A stretch of 64,000 nt of DNA, taken from Calonectria ilicicola (taxonomy: Eukaryota; Ascomycota; Sordariomycetes; Hypocreales; Nectriaceae). Positions 31,699-43,704 of this stretch are shown piece after piece. Within the stretch, counting starts at the first letter, position 1. The number at the start of each line of letters is the position of its first letter. Under the pieces are notes generated by a model. The model was not told where the DNA came from. It did not search any database and saw only the letters and a program-made list of their open reading frames with translations. The stretch spans positions 682,001-746,000 of the forward strand of contig CP085829.1 in NCBI GenBank assembly GCA_020809705.1, written 5' to 3'. The position numbers and the translations under genes are program-made.

Positions 31699-32573
31699 AT
31701 GGGACTTTTTAAACGACGAGCGAAGAAACCTAGCAAGCAGGATGCCGCGATGCCTGTATCGTTAGCGGACGGCATCAGGAAGGCCAACAGGATAGCCTTA
31801 CTTGATCCACTGGAGCTGGGACAGCACCCACTTGAACTATTGCAGCAAACAGTTGAGCACACTCCTGCAGCGAGAGATTTGTGCAAGAATATTATGCACG
31901 CTTCCATTGTTACTAGCGCTTGTGTGAGCAATGCAGAAGTCAGATTTGCCATGAGGCGGAGGTGCTATAACGCGGTCATCAAGCTGTTGAAAGATTTAGC
32001 CGATGTTGATCTTCATCGCGATTGCAAGATCAAAATTGAAGTAGTAGTGGAGGCGTTACACGATGCAATCCAAGCCGATGTGATCTTTGTTGGATCCGAC
32101 ATTGATAGTCAAAAAGTGAGTCTCAGGAATGTGGCGACCCACATACCGTTCAATAAGAACTCCCTGGTTAGAGCCGTCAAGCAAATTCTGCGAGAACTAA
32201 ATATTGAGGATGCCATAAAAGAGCGTCTGGACGGATGTTGCACACTCAATGAGCTTAAGAATACTCTCATTGATGGTATTGCTACCTTTGATGGTGATTC
32301 CCCTTACTGGGAAATTGGCGACGCATTCCAACTGATATGCTATGCTATGGAATTCAAAGATAACAATTCGGATCAAGTACTAAATCGAAAGGTACGTACG
32401 CAAAACTCGCAAGGTAGAAGATTGAGCAATTTGCTGAAATCACATAGCTAAAGATCAACCATCTCCAAGTCGGCGGAGACGGAGCATCATATGAGGGTAT
32501 TCGTTACTCCCCCCCCAAGCCCCAAGCACCTGATATTATGTCATTTGCGGCAGTAGTTGGAGCAATTGTGTAA
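31699..32573 (+). CDS. Hypothetical protein, helical, basic N-terminus
   Basis: Exons 31699-32391 and 32448-32573 (56-bp intron GTACGT...CATAG), 272 aa. Reading through the donor would give a 250-aa version; splicing gives a natural continuation LKINHLQVGGDGASYEG and a terminal hydrophobic patch. It begins MGLFKRRAKKPSKQ: Gly at position 2 plus a basic cluster could be a lipid-anchored or membrane-binding tail, though the residue-6 Ser/Thr of the myristoylation consensus is absent. The rest is predicted mainly alpha-helical (DLCKNIMHASIVTSACVS, RRRCYNAVIKLLKDLADVD). I recognise no family. Confidence 0.65.
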
Positions 32574-32853
32574 ATTTATACTGAAATACTTTTGGTGAGG
32601 TTATTTTTAGTTGTATTGGGTTGTATATCCAGTTCATGTGTGTTTGATGTTCATGGTTTCATGAATGAGACGCACAAGGAAATCAAAAATGTCTTGCTCC
32701 ATGCACCCCTAATCATAAGTATTTTAGGAATTCCTAAAAACAAATATTGGAATAAATAAATGAATAAATTTAAATATTTATTATTATTTATTTCAAGAAG
32801 TTCCTTCAAAGTTCTCCCAGTGTATGTACAGCAAAGCTCAATAAAAGTAGATG

Positions 32854-35800
32854 TTATTTCGCATTCCTCGACTTAAACAGTCGCGAGACCAGGCGCTTTG
32901 CCTTCTGAAAACGTTTTTTTCTCACTGGGAAGTTCTGTGCCTTTTTACCCTCCTCATTTATTGGAGGTTCCTCACTCGAATTCTCGTGTTTATTGTGATT
33001 ATCTTTCAAAAAAAGGCCCTTTCTTTCCTGTTGGCTGTTCGAGGACCCCAAACTCGGTATTGTAATATTCTTTGAACTCGTGGACTGAATATTAGTTGAA
33101 TTCATTGCAAAAGACTCCGTAATGTCTTGTTTACTGTTTTGTAGGCCTGAAATTGAAATGGTCCCACAGGAGAAGCTACCCGGCCCGGTGGGATGCGTGA
33201 CGACGCTGTATGGAGAAGTTTCCACATGGCCAAAAATCACCGCTCCTCTCTTCACTAGTGTCGAAAGGCTGACTGGAGTTAAATCAGCTTGCATGTGTTG
33301 TTTCTCCGATGATTTTGAAATCAGATAATGCACTGGGTTATCATGGTATTTATTGGCAACGCACTTGCCCTTGACGCAACGACAAGGTTTAAAAGGCTCA
33401 CACAAAGTTAACCATGATAACATACCAGTCAGCTCATCGAGACCTATCTCAGGATCTATTTCCTGGAAATACTCCTGATGAAGCATTTCGAGGGTAGAAA
33501 CTGAAGTAGCCATATAGCCTTTGCCACACGGTACTGAACTCCAGGAACTGCAGGAAGAATTTGATTCCTCAGGAAGGATCAAATCGCCAAATCCTTTGCC
33601 GAATATTGTGGTGATGCCTGTGAGTTGCACGAGATCTATCCACCCATCGCCATACAAGTCTGTATGTTTAATACGAGGGTAGATTTGTCGATTCAGTTTC
33701 GCAATTTCCAAAATATCGAATCCAATTATGCTTTTGGGTGAACTCGAGAACGATGTAACTTCGTTTTTTTGTATGGTCGCGCCGTTATTTAAGTCGATAA
33801 TAAGCTCCATGGTTTGCAAAATTTCATCAACCCTATGACCAAGTTTGGAATATGTTGTCTGAAGAATACAGTCACCCTCAATCTGTTGGCAGCTCACGTA
33901 AAGATTCAAGCCAAGATTCCTCCAGTCTGACAAGATCTTGCATGCTGCATGTCGCCCTGAAAAGGTACCCCCCGTACCATTTAGCTGAGCGGCATCGAAC
34001 ACCCACTCGTACACAGAATTATTAGAAGTATAGTGGAGAGATGTGTGTACTAAATGTAGAAGCGCCGAGGCTCCGTCAACGAGCCAGCACCGATTTTCTA
34101 ATGTATCATAAAGAGTAATGGGTTTCCTTGAGACCCAATCAAGACGTCTTATGTAGTCTTCATTTGTTGGCATATCGGGATTAGGCTTTCTTAGCCTTGG
34201 TGTGATATTTAATCGATTAATAGTTCCACCAATCGAGAACTTTTCCAAGCCAGAGGTTTTTAGATCATAGTTGACTTCTGAGTGACCTTTGACGATATAT
34301 TAGCGTTAAATTCATCTCAAAATATTGGAAAACGTTTTTTACCACAAAAGTCAGTTGCGTTGGCGCACCAACCAATAGTGTGGCGACTCTGCTCAAGCAT
34401 TCGAAGCGAGAAACTGCTCGGAATTTTGACGTCGAGCATTTTTAGTCGAGGATCGATATATGAAATCCTTTCATCCAGATTTTCAGTCGTCAAAAAATGC
34501 CATACAATAGCATTCGCTGTAACCAAAGTTGCAACTAGGAGTGAACTGAAACTCTTCATGATTATTTTGTTTTCCCACTGAACCACTTGATGAGACCCTA
34601 TCAAATGGGCCATAGTTGGTAGAGACAATTCAAGGCCGGTGTTGGGTTGTGCCCTTCGGAGGATTGGATATCCTCTGACAATGGTCCTGCCAGACATTAG
34701 AGGACTCCAACATGATCCAGGAGTCAAATCGCCCATCTCAATCCTCTCTTCAAAGTTGAATTTAATCTCACAATATCCTTCGGTGGGTTTGAGTCGAGTT
34801 CCGCTGCTTTCTTTACCAATTTTGATATTTGCTAGATATGGGATGCAAGCTACGATTTTGTCTTTTCTTGTTGTTGGCCTTGTAGCTGAAGCTAACCACG
34901 ATAGTTGTTCAGCGATGTCGGACACGAAGTATGGACCACCAATGACAGAAATATAAAGATCAGAGGAAGATGTCATCCAGGCTGTGAGCATTATACGTGC
35001 TTGCTCTGGCGAATTTTGTTTGAGATTGGGCGTGCTAAACACTGTGTCGTTTAATGATCGAGCTGCAAAGAGGCCAAGTTAACACAAATTTAGGTAGAGT
35101 AAGTCGTATCTGAGCTTACAAGAGCATACTCGGCCCTTGGGCTGAGAGATAAGTACGCGCAACAAACTGATCAAGTAACTGGCAGTCCTAGGCCAGGTTT
35201 GATGCATATACTCTGAGATAGTCGTAGCTTGGGCTTCATTCCACGAACCTGTTATACACGGTATCTCTTCTAGAACGTCAACATTTGCAGGTGATTCAAA
35301 ACCATGATCTTTTGCAAATTGTATGATATCCCAGTCAACTTTATATGTCACTTTCATTACTGAAGGTCTTCGACGGCTCATCTTGTGAAGACCATTCTGT
35401 GTTCGTAGTTCCTTTCGAATTCTGGACCCAATGCCAAGCATGACGTCGGCATCCTCAACTGACACTTGTGAAGTCTGCTGCAATTCGGAGATAAAGCATT
35501 GGTACGCTTCCGATGCAGAGATAAACTTATTGTACTGAAAAGTTTGAGAAAGACTTGTGCAATCAGCGACATCTATAATTTGATCAAAGTCCCCTCCTTC
35601 TGGCGGATTCTCAACTTCATTTAGCCACTTCCAGATAAATTCCGAGGGCAGCCCAGAAGGAGGACTTCGATCGTTTAGAAAATCCTGTTCAGCTTGATCC
35701 TCCGTAATCAAGGTTTCTATTTCGTCGCGGTCTATGTGATAACCCAGTCGATCAATAATTTCCCTGGGAAGTATCAAGGTCAGCCCATAAACGTGAAACT

Positions 35801-37610
35801 TGGAAATTACCATGGTGCTCACTTTCGCATCTGGTGGATAGTGACTGAAACGCCCCATTGAAACGGATTTGATGATTGCTCGTGCAGTTTCCAAGCAAAC
35901 CTTTTCAATATTCTGTCGAGGTTTTCCGGGGTTATATCAGAACTAATCAGTATACCTGAGCGTTTTTGAATGTCTTCGATGATCATATCTGCAACAGAAT
36001 TGAGATAAAACAACTTTTGATCGCTAGGAGCAGATTCAACAGAGTATATTGTTTGCACATCAGAGGCATCTGCATTTTTAGATTCAGCTTCTAATTTCAA
36101 TTCATCTTTCATTGAAAGACTACTTCCCAAATTCTCAGCAATCACATGGTGTGTTTCGGTTTTCCTTTTGGATTGCTTATCTATGGATGTCAGATTCGTT
36201 GAGGCATGTTGTGTATGTGATTTGGAGCCGTGAGATCTCGATAAGAAACTACTTTTTTGAAACGTTGATGATGGCGAATAGTTGTTCAGATTTCGATTTG
36301 ATATTTCCCCTTGCTTAAATACACGGCTATCAGAGGGCTTATCAATTGTTGATAAAATTGAAGGATCAGCAGACTGAGATGGGTTGCCCATGGGGTTTTT
36401 CTTTGAAAGCTTTTCTTTTTCATTGATGTGGGAAAGGGATGGGATGAGATAATGAAAGTTACGGCCTATATTGCTTCCAGCCATGCCACCTTCAGTTTGA
36501 TTGAAAAGGGATGGTGAGCCATTGATGGGAACATTCTTGTTGGCTTGCTTGATATCGTTCTTTGAGTATTCTAGTGAGAGTTGTTGAAGAGAGTCCAAAC
36601 GTTCTTGGCTAGAGTTGGACGTGGATGTGGCTAGGCGATTAATTCCACTCAAGGGGCCGTCGCTCTCGGGCTCCATGGGCAGTTTAGGTTGTCGCTGTCC
36701 ATAGGGAGTATTAGATGGGGTCTCGGAATTTGTCGGTCGACTTGAAGCTTTGTTGTGAAGGACGTGTCTGGGCAGATCGGGGGCATTGTATGAGAGTATG
36801 TTTGTGCTGTGAACAAGTTTAATGGGCGCCGAGATCCTATTCCGGATCGTATTAGGGTCTTGAGCTGGGGATGGGACAGGCAGGCTGGAGAGGCGGCGGT
36901 CCTTGTCGCTTTCGGTTCCGGGATGAAGCCAACGTGGCTCCTTGTCAAGGCCGTTGAGCTTCTTGTTGGCCGATCTCTTTCTATGGCACCAAAGCGTTAA
37001 CGGCGAATTTATTACCTATGGGCGGGAGCCAATATCGAGAGCAAGCTATGGTGGGGTTCACCATGCCATGATGAGCGCAGGACATGACATACCCAGGAGC
37101 AGTTTCGGGGGATTTGGAACCGACAGCCCCAATGATCTTTTGTAGAGGCAGGGTGGTGTAGAGGTAGAGACGGGAAACCTTCCGCTGAGATGAGCTGGTC
37201 CAGAGTGGAGGGCGGGTCGCGTTGGTGTTGCTCGAAGAGGACGGCAGCCCCAGGCCGGAAGGGTTTTGATGAAAGTGTGCCGGGAGTTGATCGAATACTT
37301 GGAACTGCTGGCTGGATAGAGGCGGGCTAGTCTGGGAGTTCGCCCGAGGACGTGGGTCTTCCAGTCGGAAGAGCTCCGGATACCGCTCTACCGTGGATGG
37401 GGGTACATCCGAAGGTTTATTTCTATGCCTGATGGGCGACGTTGGAGACACGGGGGTTGAGGCTGGGGCTAGAGTTGCGACTGGGCGGAAGACCCCCGTC
37501 TCCTTGACGTATTCGTAGGTGGATTCAATCTGCTGTGGTGGTTGAGTATGTTGAGTGCCACCCCTCCCCTTCTCAAATCTCGAGTCCGGTTGGGTGATGT
37601 TGCTGCTCAT
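32854..37610 (-). CDS. Large fungal protein of unknown function (1,490 aa)
   Basis: Five exons on the minus strand: 37610-37093, 36980-35823, 35763-35120, 35062-34343 and 34286-32854. Introns are 112, 59, 57 and 56 bp, all GT-AG and phase-consistent, linking what otherwise look like five separate frames. An in-frame ATG at 37691 could add 27 residues. The N-terminal ~170 residues are Pro/Ser-rich and end in KVSRLYLYTTLPLQKIIGAVG. Then come DKEPRWLHPGTESD and DPNTIRNRISAPIKLVHS, a long disordered serine-rich region, and a C-terminal part recognised from other fungal proteins: ISVIGGPYFVSDIAEQLSW, SRHTIGWCANATDFCG (about 1005-1020) and CWLVDGASALLHLVHTSL (near 1075). The last ~30 residues are strongly basic. 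The family is widespread in ascomycetes and has no assigned function. Confidence 0.8.
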
Positions 37611-38216
37611 TCTGTTAGCCTGTGGTGGCCGTTGGGGCTCAACAGGCGAAAACGCAAGATATCGGATAATTGGTGGCTTATTGATGGCCAAAGGTCAGCA
37701 ATCAGTTGCTGAAATGTTCAATTAAACTGTCACTTAAAACCTTTGTTGAGCAAATGGATGATGCGACTGCGGGCTGACAAATGCAGCGCAGTGCGGCTGA
37801 CAGTGAACTTTGCCTCGTTTGAATGGTTCGCCTGGGTGCCTCCATAAATACGGCTTGCAGCAAATCACAACAGCGTTTCACGCTGATAAACACATACTAG
37901 ATAAAACCATGGGAAATAGAATCCAGCCACAGAAAACTTCAGTCCCCTGCTAAAGTTTATTGGAAGGCACCCGAAATATAAATAGTGAGGATAATTCAGG
38001 TCTACTAAGGTCGAACGGCAGCTTCCGGCGGCAAAAGCCCCACGCGGAGGTGGGAATCCAAATTGGCACCTCGGTCTGAAAATTGACGCGTCATTTAATA
38101 TTCGCCGCATAATTTCAAAAACAGCCACATACAATTGGGCTTCACTAAACAGCCATTAGCTTTGAAATCTGCATTGCTGCAGCTATATATGTTCATTTCC
38201 CCATCGTCGGGGCATC
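37611..38216. other. Intergenic, promoter of the 1,490-aa gene
   Basis: No gene seen on either strand up to the tRNA at 38217. Confidence 0.5.
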
Positions 38217-38337
38217 GGGAAGATGGCCGAGCGGTTAAGGCGGTAGACTCAAGCGCCAGCTTGCTTGCTTCAAGCGAGAAAAATTCTACTGGAGAAATCC
38301 GCCTGGGTTCGAATCCCAGTCTTCTCAAAATTCTTTT
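38217..38337 (+). tRNA. tRNA-Leu (anticodon CAA) with a 30-nt intron
   Basis: The acceptor stem GGGAAGA pairs with TCTTCTC (one G-U) before discriminator A. The D arm contains the A-box GGCCGAGCGGTTAAGG. Anticodon stem GTAGA/TCTAC encloses loop CTCAAGT with anticodon CAA at 38250-38252. A 30-base intron lies at 38254-38283, exactly between positions 37 and 38. The long variable arm (GGAGAAATCC) is typical of class II tRNA-Leu, and the T arm CTGGG-TTCGAAT-CCCAG carries the B-box. A T-run (TTCTTTTTTT) downstream at about 38330-38340 would terminate RNA polymerase III. Confidence 0.95.
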
Positions 38338-38573
38338 TTTGCATCTTTTTATATAGATGTTGCGTGGCAAATGATTGACTCGATTTTTTTTGTGTTGGAG
38401 TGATCATGCGGACCAATTAATATGTCGGACGCGCCACCTTTGTGACTTTGGTGCCCGTGGGGAAAACCTTGATCGATGCCGCTGCATTTCTTTAAATTAG
38501 ACACTGATCCCCACATGGCCCTTTTCATTTCACCTTCTTTCACAAACGAACGCTTGAATTGCATGTCGCAAAA

Positions 38574-39716
38574 ATGGCGTTGCAACGGTCACTCACTCTC
38601 GAGAAGCTTCCCGCTGAAGTCTACCTGCTAATAATGGAATGTTGCGACCATCAGCAAATCTCATGTCTCATCTCAGCAGACCCTTTTGCATGGTCGTATT
38701 ATAAGCGATATCGCCACCGTATTCTGGAAATCTGTGAAGCAAAGCTCCACTCGGATATACCTCCAGAGGCCGTAACGCCGACATGTCACTTTGCCGTGAG
38801 ACTTCGACGGCTGCGAAGAAATTCAGGCCTATACAGTATCGACGAGTATAATGCGCAAGTGCAGGTCATTATACAAAAGTTTGATACACTGAAATATCAA
38901 AAGTCTTTGGCTCTGTTATCAGAATTGTCGGATCTGATCTCAGATGCTGATGAGCTCATTTGTCAATATATTCCACTGGCAAGGGATAAAATGGGTCAGC
39001 CAATCACAATAAGACTCACCAACATTCTTGATTCGGACTATACTCCATCTCGCCAGAGTCATATGGCGCGAGGGAAGTTGGCACGATTGTATCAAGCGAT
39101 ATTTCGAGTCGAGGCGTACTCATGTGCTACCTTTCGTGGAGAGAGAACCATGATTGAATACCGAACGCCTTGTATGCCATTCTTTACTCGATATTTCAAC
39201 CCAAACGGAATTCAAGAGACCGTCGAATATTATCGTATGCTACATTACATTCACGACGAACATAGTCGCATCTTTGACAAAGTTACAGAGAGTTTGGATA
39301 TGATTATCGAGAATGTCAGAAGAACCTTGGATACGGATGCATCGACGATATGGGAAAGATTACAGGACTATCCGTTTATTCCAACGGCCTTGGCTCGACG
39401 TCGATTCTTGATCATCCACCTTGCGAACAGAAAAGGATATTGTGTGATGCGCTATCTGCAGTGGCTCTGTACGCAAGGTATCCCACAACTGAGATACTTG
39501 CAAGAGCTAGATTTTCAGGCCCAATGTGATTTTACTTTGGCAAATTTCTTTCGTATTTCACTAAGAAAATCGGTAACGGTCCAAGAATCTTGGGTACGCA
39601 CATCACATCTAGAGCTATTCCGACATCCCCATTGGCTCGCTCCTGCTTGGAGCATACCTCGATTTGCTTTCGACTCCATGGTAGCAGTAAGTCGGATTAG
39701 GCAAGAATATATGTAG
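38574..39716 (+). CDS. F-box-like fungal protein
   Basis: 380-codon single exon from ATG 38574 (MALQRSLTLEKLPAEVY). Residues 9-55 resemble an F-box: LEKLPAEVYLLIMECCD followed by ISCLISADPFAWSYYKRYR, the LP-x-E-(V/I) start plus a helical continuation that contacts Skp1. The remainder is helical with no repeats I recognise (YNAQVQVIIQKFDTLKYQK; YPFIPTALARRRFLIIHLA). F-box proteins supply substrate specificity to SCF ubiquitin ligases; many fungal F-box-like genes are lineage-specific, and this assignment is by pattern only. Confidence 0.7.
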   Translation: MALQRSLTLEKLPAEVYLLIMECCDHQQISCLISADPFAWSYYKRYRHRILEICEAKLHSDIPPEAVTPTCHFAVRLRRLRRNSGLYSIDEYNAQVQVIIQKFDTLKYQKSLALLSELSDLISDADELICQYIPLARDKMGQPITIRLTNILDSDYTPSRQSHMARGKLARLYQAIFRVEAYSCATFRGERTMIEYRTPCMPFFTRYFNPNGIQETVEYYRMLHYIHDEHSRIFDKVTESLDMIIENVRRTLDTDASTIWERLQDYPFIPTALARRRFLIIHLANRKGYCVMRYLQWLCTQGIPQLRYLQELDFQAQCDFTLANFFRISLRKSVTVQESWVRTSHLELFRHPHWLAPAWSIPRFAFDSMVAVSRIRQEYM

Positions 39717-40837
39717 GCTTGATCAAGAAGATTATAGAACAATATAATCTTGCGGCAAAGTTTCCGCTAGGACAAATTTAGTCTTTGTAATTTAGTGGTG
39801 TTTCATTGTCTGCTATTCGAAAAATTGCGTACGTGTCTATTAATAAAAATTGTTCAGCTTTTGTTAAAGGTGAAAAAAAGTAGATATCGGGTTTTTTTTA
39901 TTAATGCAAGTGCACTACAAGGCTAAAGTACCCTAACTACGTGATGGTAATACTCGAAGATTAATGGGCATGAAGTTGTTCTTAGTAGTCGTGGCGCGTA
40001 TGCCAACGATCATTAACAAAACCGCAAAACCGCGAATATTGGTGATGGGTGTGGACTTCTTCTTGAGTGATAAAATTAGGGTGTTGATCGTTGTTGATAT
40101 CATACTCCTCACGAGATAATGTGCATGGTACAAAGCTAAAGTACTCAACGATCATTGTGGTAAATGTGAGTGTGGTATGGGAATGAAGTGTTCGAAATTA
40201 TGTCCAAGAAATAGGGAATGTTTGCTAGAGAACTTTCCGGGGATATCCCAAAACAGTCCGAAAAGAAAAATTGCTAAAGTCTGAATTTATTTTATGATAA
40301 ATAAATTTATTTATCCATTTATTTATTTATTTGGAGTGTGAAGGCTGGATGGAAAAAATCTCTGGAGAAGTGCAGTGTATTTGCTGTAGAAGAATGTGAG
40401 GTGTTACACTAGGCAATAAACCCTGAGTGAACCAGATGTTGAGGAAAAGAGAGGGCTAGATAGTACTTATCTGAGTAATTAAAAGGGCGTTTTGTTATAA
40501 TTAAGATTTTGTGATTATTATGGAATGGATTTTTATTTGTTAAAATAACCATCTTAAACTTGAATAATACTCAAATTAATAAAATTGTCCCTAAAAATGA
40601 ATGTAGCTGGTATTGTACAAAAGAAAAAAAAAGCCGAAGAAATTCAGTCCCCTCGTCGTATGGTAAATGGCTTAGTACCTGACACAACCTGTCGCTACCC
40701 TTAATTTGAAACCAGCCAACTGTTATGAATTCAATTCCATGCATTCCTCACGCAAACTTATCCTCTCCAACCAATCCATTGGACTTCCAAATGTAGAACC
40801 GCTCCATGAGATATAAACGCATCCTCACGCCAAAGAT
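39717..40837. other. AT-rich intergenic region, no gene seen
   Basis: About 1.1 kb between the F-box-like gene and the small minus-strand gene. It has ATTTATT runs near 40300-40335. A 71-codon minus frame (39933-40148) is unsupported. Confidence 0.5.
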
Positions 40838-41283
40838 TTAATGTGTCCGTGCCTGAGAGAGTCTTATGGTATGCTCCGTGAGAGCTGGTGGCTTGCTCTC
40901 AATTATCGGTATCAATCGAGCCAAAAGTTTCTTCGCTCGTGAGATGTAGTATTGGCTTCGATCTGGCTGGTTCGTAGAGTATAGCATATTAAGGATGATG
41001 TGTTTTGGTTCTTGCATCTCAACAAGATATCGGCGTAGTAGTTCGTCCTTATCAACATCATATCGGCACAGTTCTTTCTCGTACCTCTTTTCATAAGAGA
41101 ATTCAGGGCTATAAATAGTATACAGGTCAGTATGTTGAAATGTACAAAAGGAATGTGAGTATATGAAGGAAATTGTATGTTGAAGCCAGCCTCCTCGTGG
41201 TCAGGCGCCAAAGAGAGGAAACTGCATGCAGAAAATGGTAAAGGACCTCAAGAAAAACAGAGGTAAACCCACATAACAGCCAT
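40838..41283 (-). CDS. Small unknown protein, paralogue 1 of the duplicated pair
   Basis: Exon 1 is only 11 bases (41283-41273, ATGGCTGTTAT), then a 164-bp intron, then exon 2 41108-40838; 93 aa. Recognised by comparison with the paralogue at 43705-44069, which has the same 11-base first exon, the same phase and a conserved core: ILNMLYSTNQPDRSQYYIS here, FLDIIYSTDRPDRIQYYTS there. A minus-strand TATAAA (plus TTTATA 41454-41459) is conserved in both promoters. This copy has an extra charged stretch (YEKRYEKELCRYDVDKDELL). No signal peptide and no known family. The long intron may hide further small exons. Confidence 0.6.
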
Positions 41284-42029
41284 ATTGGCTAGAGCTTCGG
41301 GTTGATTGCAAGATTTGCAGGGGAAGCACAAAGTCGATCCCAATGAGTCAGAGTTTAGTGCGCCAGGTGACTGATGGAGGTTAAAGACAGTTCGGAATAT
41401 GGTGTTCAAGTGTATTTTCTACTTAGCGGAATTGGGCTGGGGAAAGTTATGAGTTTATAACGGGTGGAGTTAGGTGACCGGGAGCAGTAATATAGACGTG
41501 CTCTGAGAGTTGGGCCGCCATCATTTGACCTTTAACAACGTTCCAAGGCCAAGGCCAACTACCTGTTCTGGCACTAAAGCATATCTATGGGAATGGTTCA
41601 ATCAGCAGCCGTTTTCTTGTGCAAAATTAGACGCCAGCCAGTTATAAACCAGCCCACGCCCCGCTAAGGTGCCAAACGAGCACTGGGTATTCCAAACTTG
41701 GGCCGCGGTGGGGTTACACAAGATCGACAGAGCACCTCAGTGGGGACATCTTTGCCGCCGTGCGCCGTGTCAATTAGCGGATGGCACGAAGTGACGTGTT
41801 TGTATCCGGCCACGCTTAATGGAATTCTGCGTCTAGACTCGAATCTGGGACAGCTTGGCGAGTGGGCACTGAACACGGACCAGCTCCAATCAACTCACCA
41901 ACATTGCAACAAAGGACACAGTGCACAAAATTGAGGACCCTCTCTGCCCGCATGTATGCACGAACTCCATCCCCCTCCTCGCAGCCTAGCCCCATCTTAA
42001 TTATCTCATCACACTTCTCAAGGTTCACC
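41284..42029. promoter_or_regulatory. Divergent promoter of the older duplicate pair
   Basis: Lies between the small minus-strand gene and the Clr5 stub. It retains the TATAAA of the small gene but the Clr5-side TATA box of the other copy (TATATATA at 45049) is replaced here by TGTATGCA near 41953. The block CCAATCA...CACAAAATTGA near 41887-41935 is shared with 44979-45032. Confidence 0.55.
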
Positions 42030-42128
42030 ATGCCCCAAGTCTCTCATATCATCAAAAATAACCAGATCAAGTTCAAACCTGCCATCTGCGATTTTTACTC
42101 GACCGAGGCCTGCTCGAACTTTATATGA
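42030..42128 (+). pseudogene. Truncated Clr5-domain gene (5' stub)
   Basis: ATG at 42030 opens 32 codons (MPQVSHIIKNNQIKFKP, then AICDFYSTE) and stops at 42126. It aligns with the first 28 codons of the intact gene at 45135 (MPPTSDIIADEWIKFKH, then VICDLYSTH), including the 5' leader (TTCTCAAGGTTCACC versus TTTTCAAGATTTATC). The rest of the Clr5 domain and the whole ankyrin region are missing, so it is a remnant, not a gene. Confidence 0.8.
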
Positions 42129-43704
42129 GGCGTAGGTGCTCAAAAGACTGCTTTGCCATTCAATGTTTGGTTCATCCCAGACAGCGCAGCTTTGTCCGAT
42201 ATTTTTGATCACTTTTCTCTTCGAATCATAGATTCAGGACTAAAATAACAGCTCACTTTCCAAGCATCTAGCAACATATCAAAATCATCCACGTGAGCAA
42301 GCAGATTAGATCACCGTCCAATAAAAGGACGACAAATCAACATCTAATCCGTTCTGATTTGAACAACTCAGCAGCTTAGGTGTTCACCATTAGCACGAGC
42401 ATAGTAGTCCTTCTTTAGTGAAAGCCAACCGTCTAGACGACGACAATCACGACCTTTCTCGCCCATTAAACTATCTTGTCAGTTAGAAGCACCTTCATGA
42501 AGCGCCATATTCAGGTTTTCCCTTATAGTTGCATTGTTATTCACGATCATAGATGTCTTAACTTTGGAATAGTCCACCGACTTGAGGAGAGCAGTAAATG
42601 ATAAGGTCGCAGGTTTATGAGGCGAAGAAGAATGAAGGTGATGATGACCACTAAAGAAACAGTACCTTAACAACGTCATAGATGTAATAAGTTTTATTGT
42701 CAAAATGACCAAGAGAACGATGCATGATCCAAGATGCATCAACCAGTGTTACTTTGTAGACGCTTATTGCACTACCTAGTTAGCAAGATGGTGTAGATTG
42801 CTACTGGATAGGATATTTCCTGCGCGCACGAATATTTTGTGTTGTTAGACGTACCCACACACATAATGATTCGAATCTAAGATATTTGTAAATAAAATAA
42901 AATAAAACCTAAATAGGTATTTATTTAAAACCTTTCAAACGTATTTATTATCAATAAAATTAGGAATTGGGGGTTTGTGTTGAGCTCGCCTAAGATAGTT
43001 ATAACTAAATGGATACCTTGTGCCTCTGGCAAAGTTTATGTGCGTTCATTGGAAAGCACTATTTATTTGCAGATTGCCGGTATCAATCAGACGTGCAAAT
43101 CACCCAAACATCCGTACTCTACAATGGACCAAGTCGTTACAGCATCCTCCCAAGGGACTCTCCACACTGAACCATTGCTCACAGTGAAAATTCTGGCTAC
43201 TATGCCCAGAGGCCATGTTGCTGCGAGTAGTGAGAGAACTGCGGAATGTGTTTCTATCTTTTTAGAATAACCGTGCAAATTTTGAAGTAAGGACAGAATC
43301 TAAAGCATCGTTGGGAAAATGAGTTTAGCTATTATAATAAAGAGTAAAAGCTTAAGAGGTCTGGTATTCACTGCTTGTGCTACACTACTTGGTGCCTAGT
43401 CCCAACCTCGGATGTGCCCTTCGCTTACAACGAGTCCAATGGTATGCATACAACCCCCCTTGTCGGAGACTATGATTGATATTTGTCAGAATATTTCGCT
43501 TTCAGCGGAATAGTCCCTTCAAAAACAGCCAAACGCATAGTCAATGCAAACATCAATTATCCTCGCTGCACCTGGGTTTCCACCACCCATGCCTCCTATC
43601 ATATTTCGCCGCGTCCCCTCAGGGCAGACCATTGGATAATCGAGGGCAGATACGCTCTATGACAAATCAAGAATAGCGGTTTGGTGGATCCTTCTGCCAA
43701 ATAT
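42129..43704. other. Intergenic, no gene seen
   Basis: 1.6 kb separating the two duplicated blocks. AT-rich near 42885-42960. Frames at 42479-42742 and 42977-43270 lack any support. Confidence 0.5.

Noticed and set aside
36649..36948. Separate minus-strand frame of 99 codons
   Set aside because: Shadow of exon 2 of the 1,490-aa gene, whose own frame is open through this interval and shows family similarity.
40912..41211. Minus-strand frame of 99 codons overlapping the small gene
   Set aside because: It runs in another frame through the conserved exon. The paralogue comparison (YST-x2-PDR-x-QYY) shows the spliced frame 41108-40838 is the real one.
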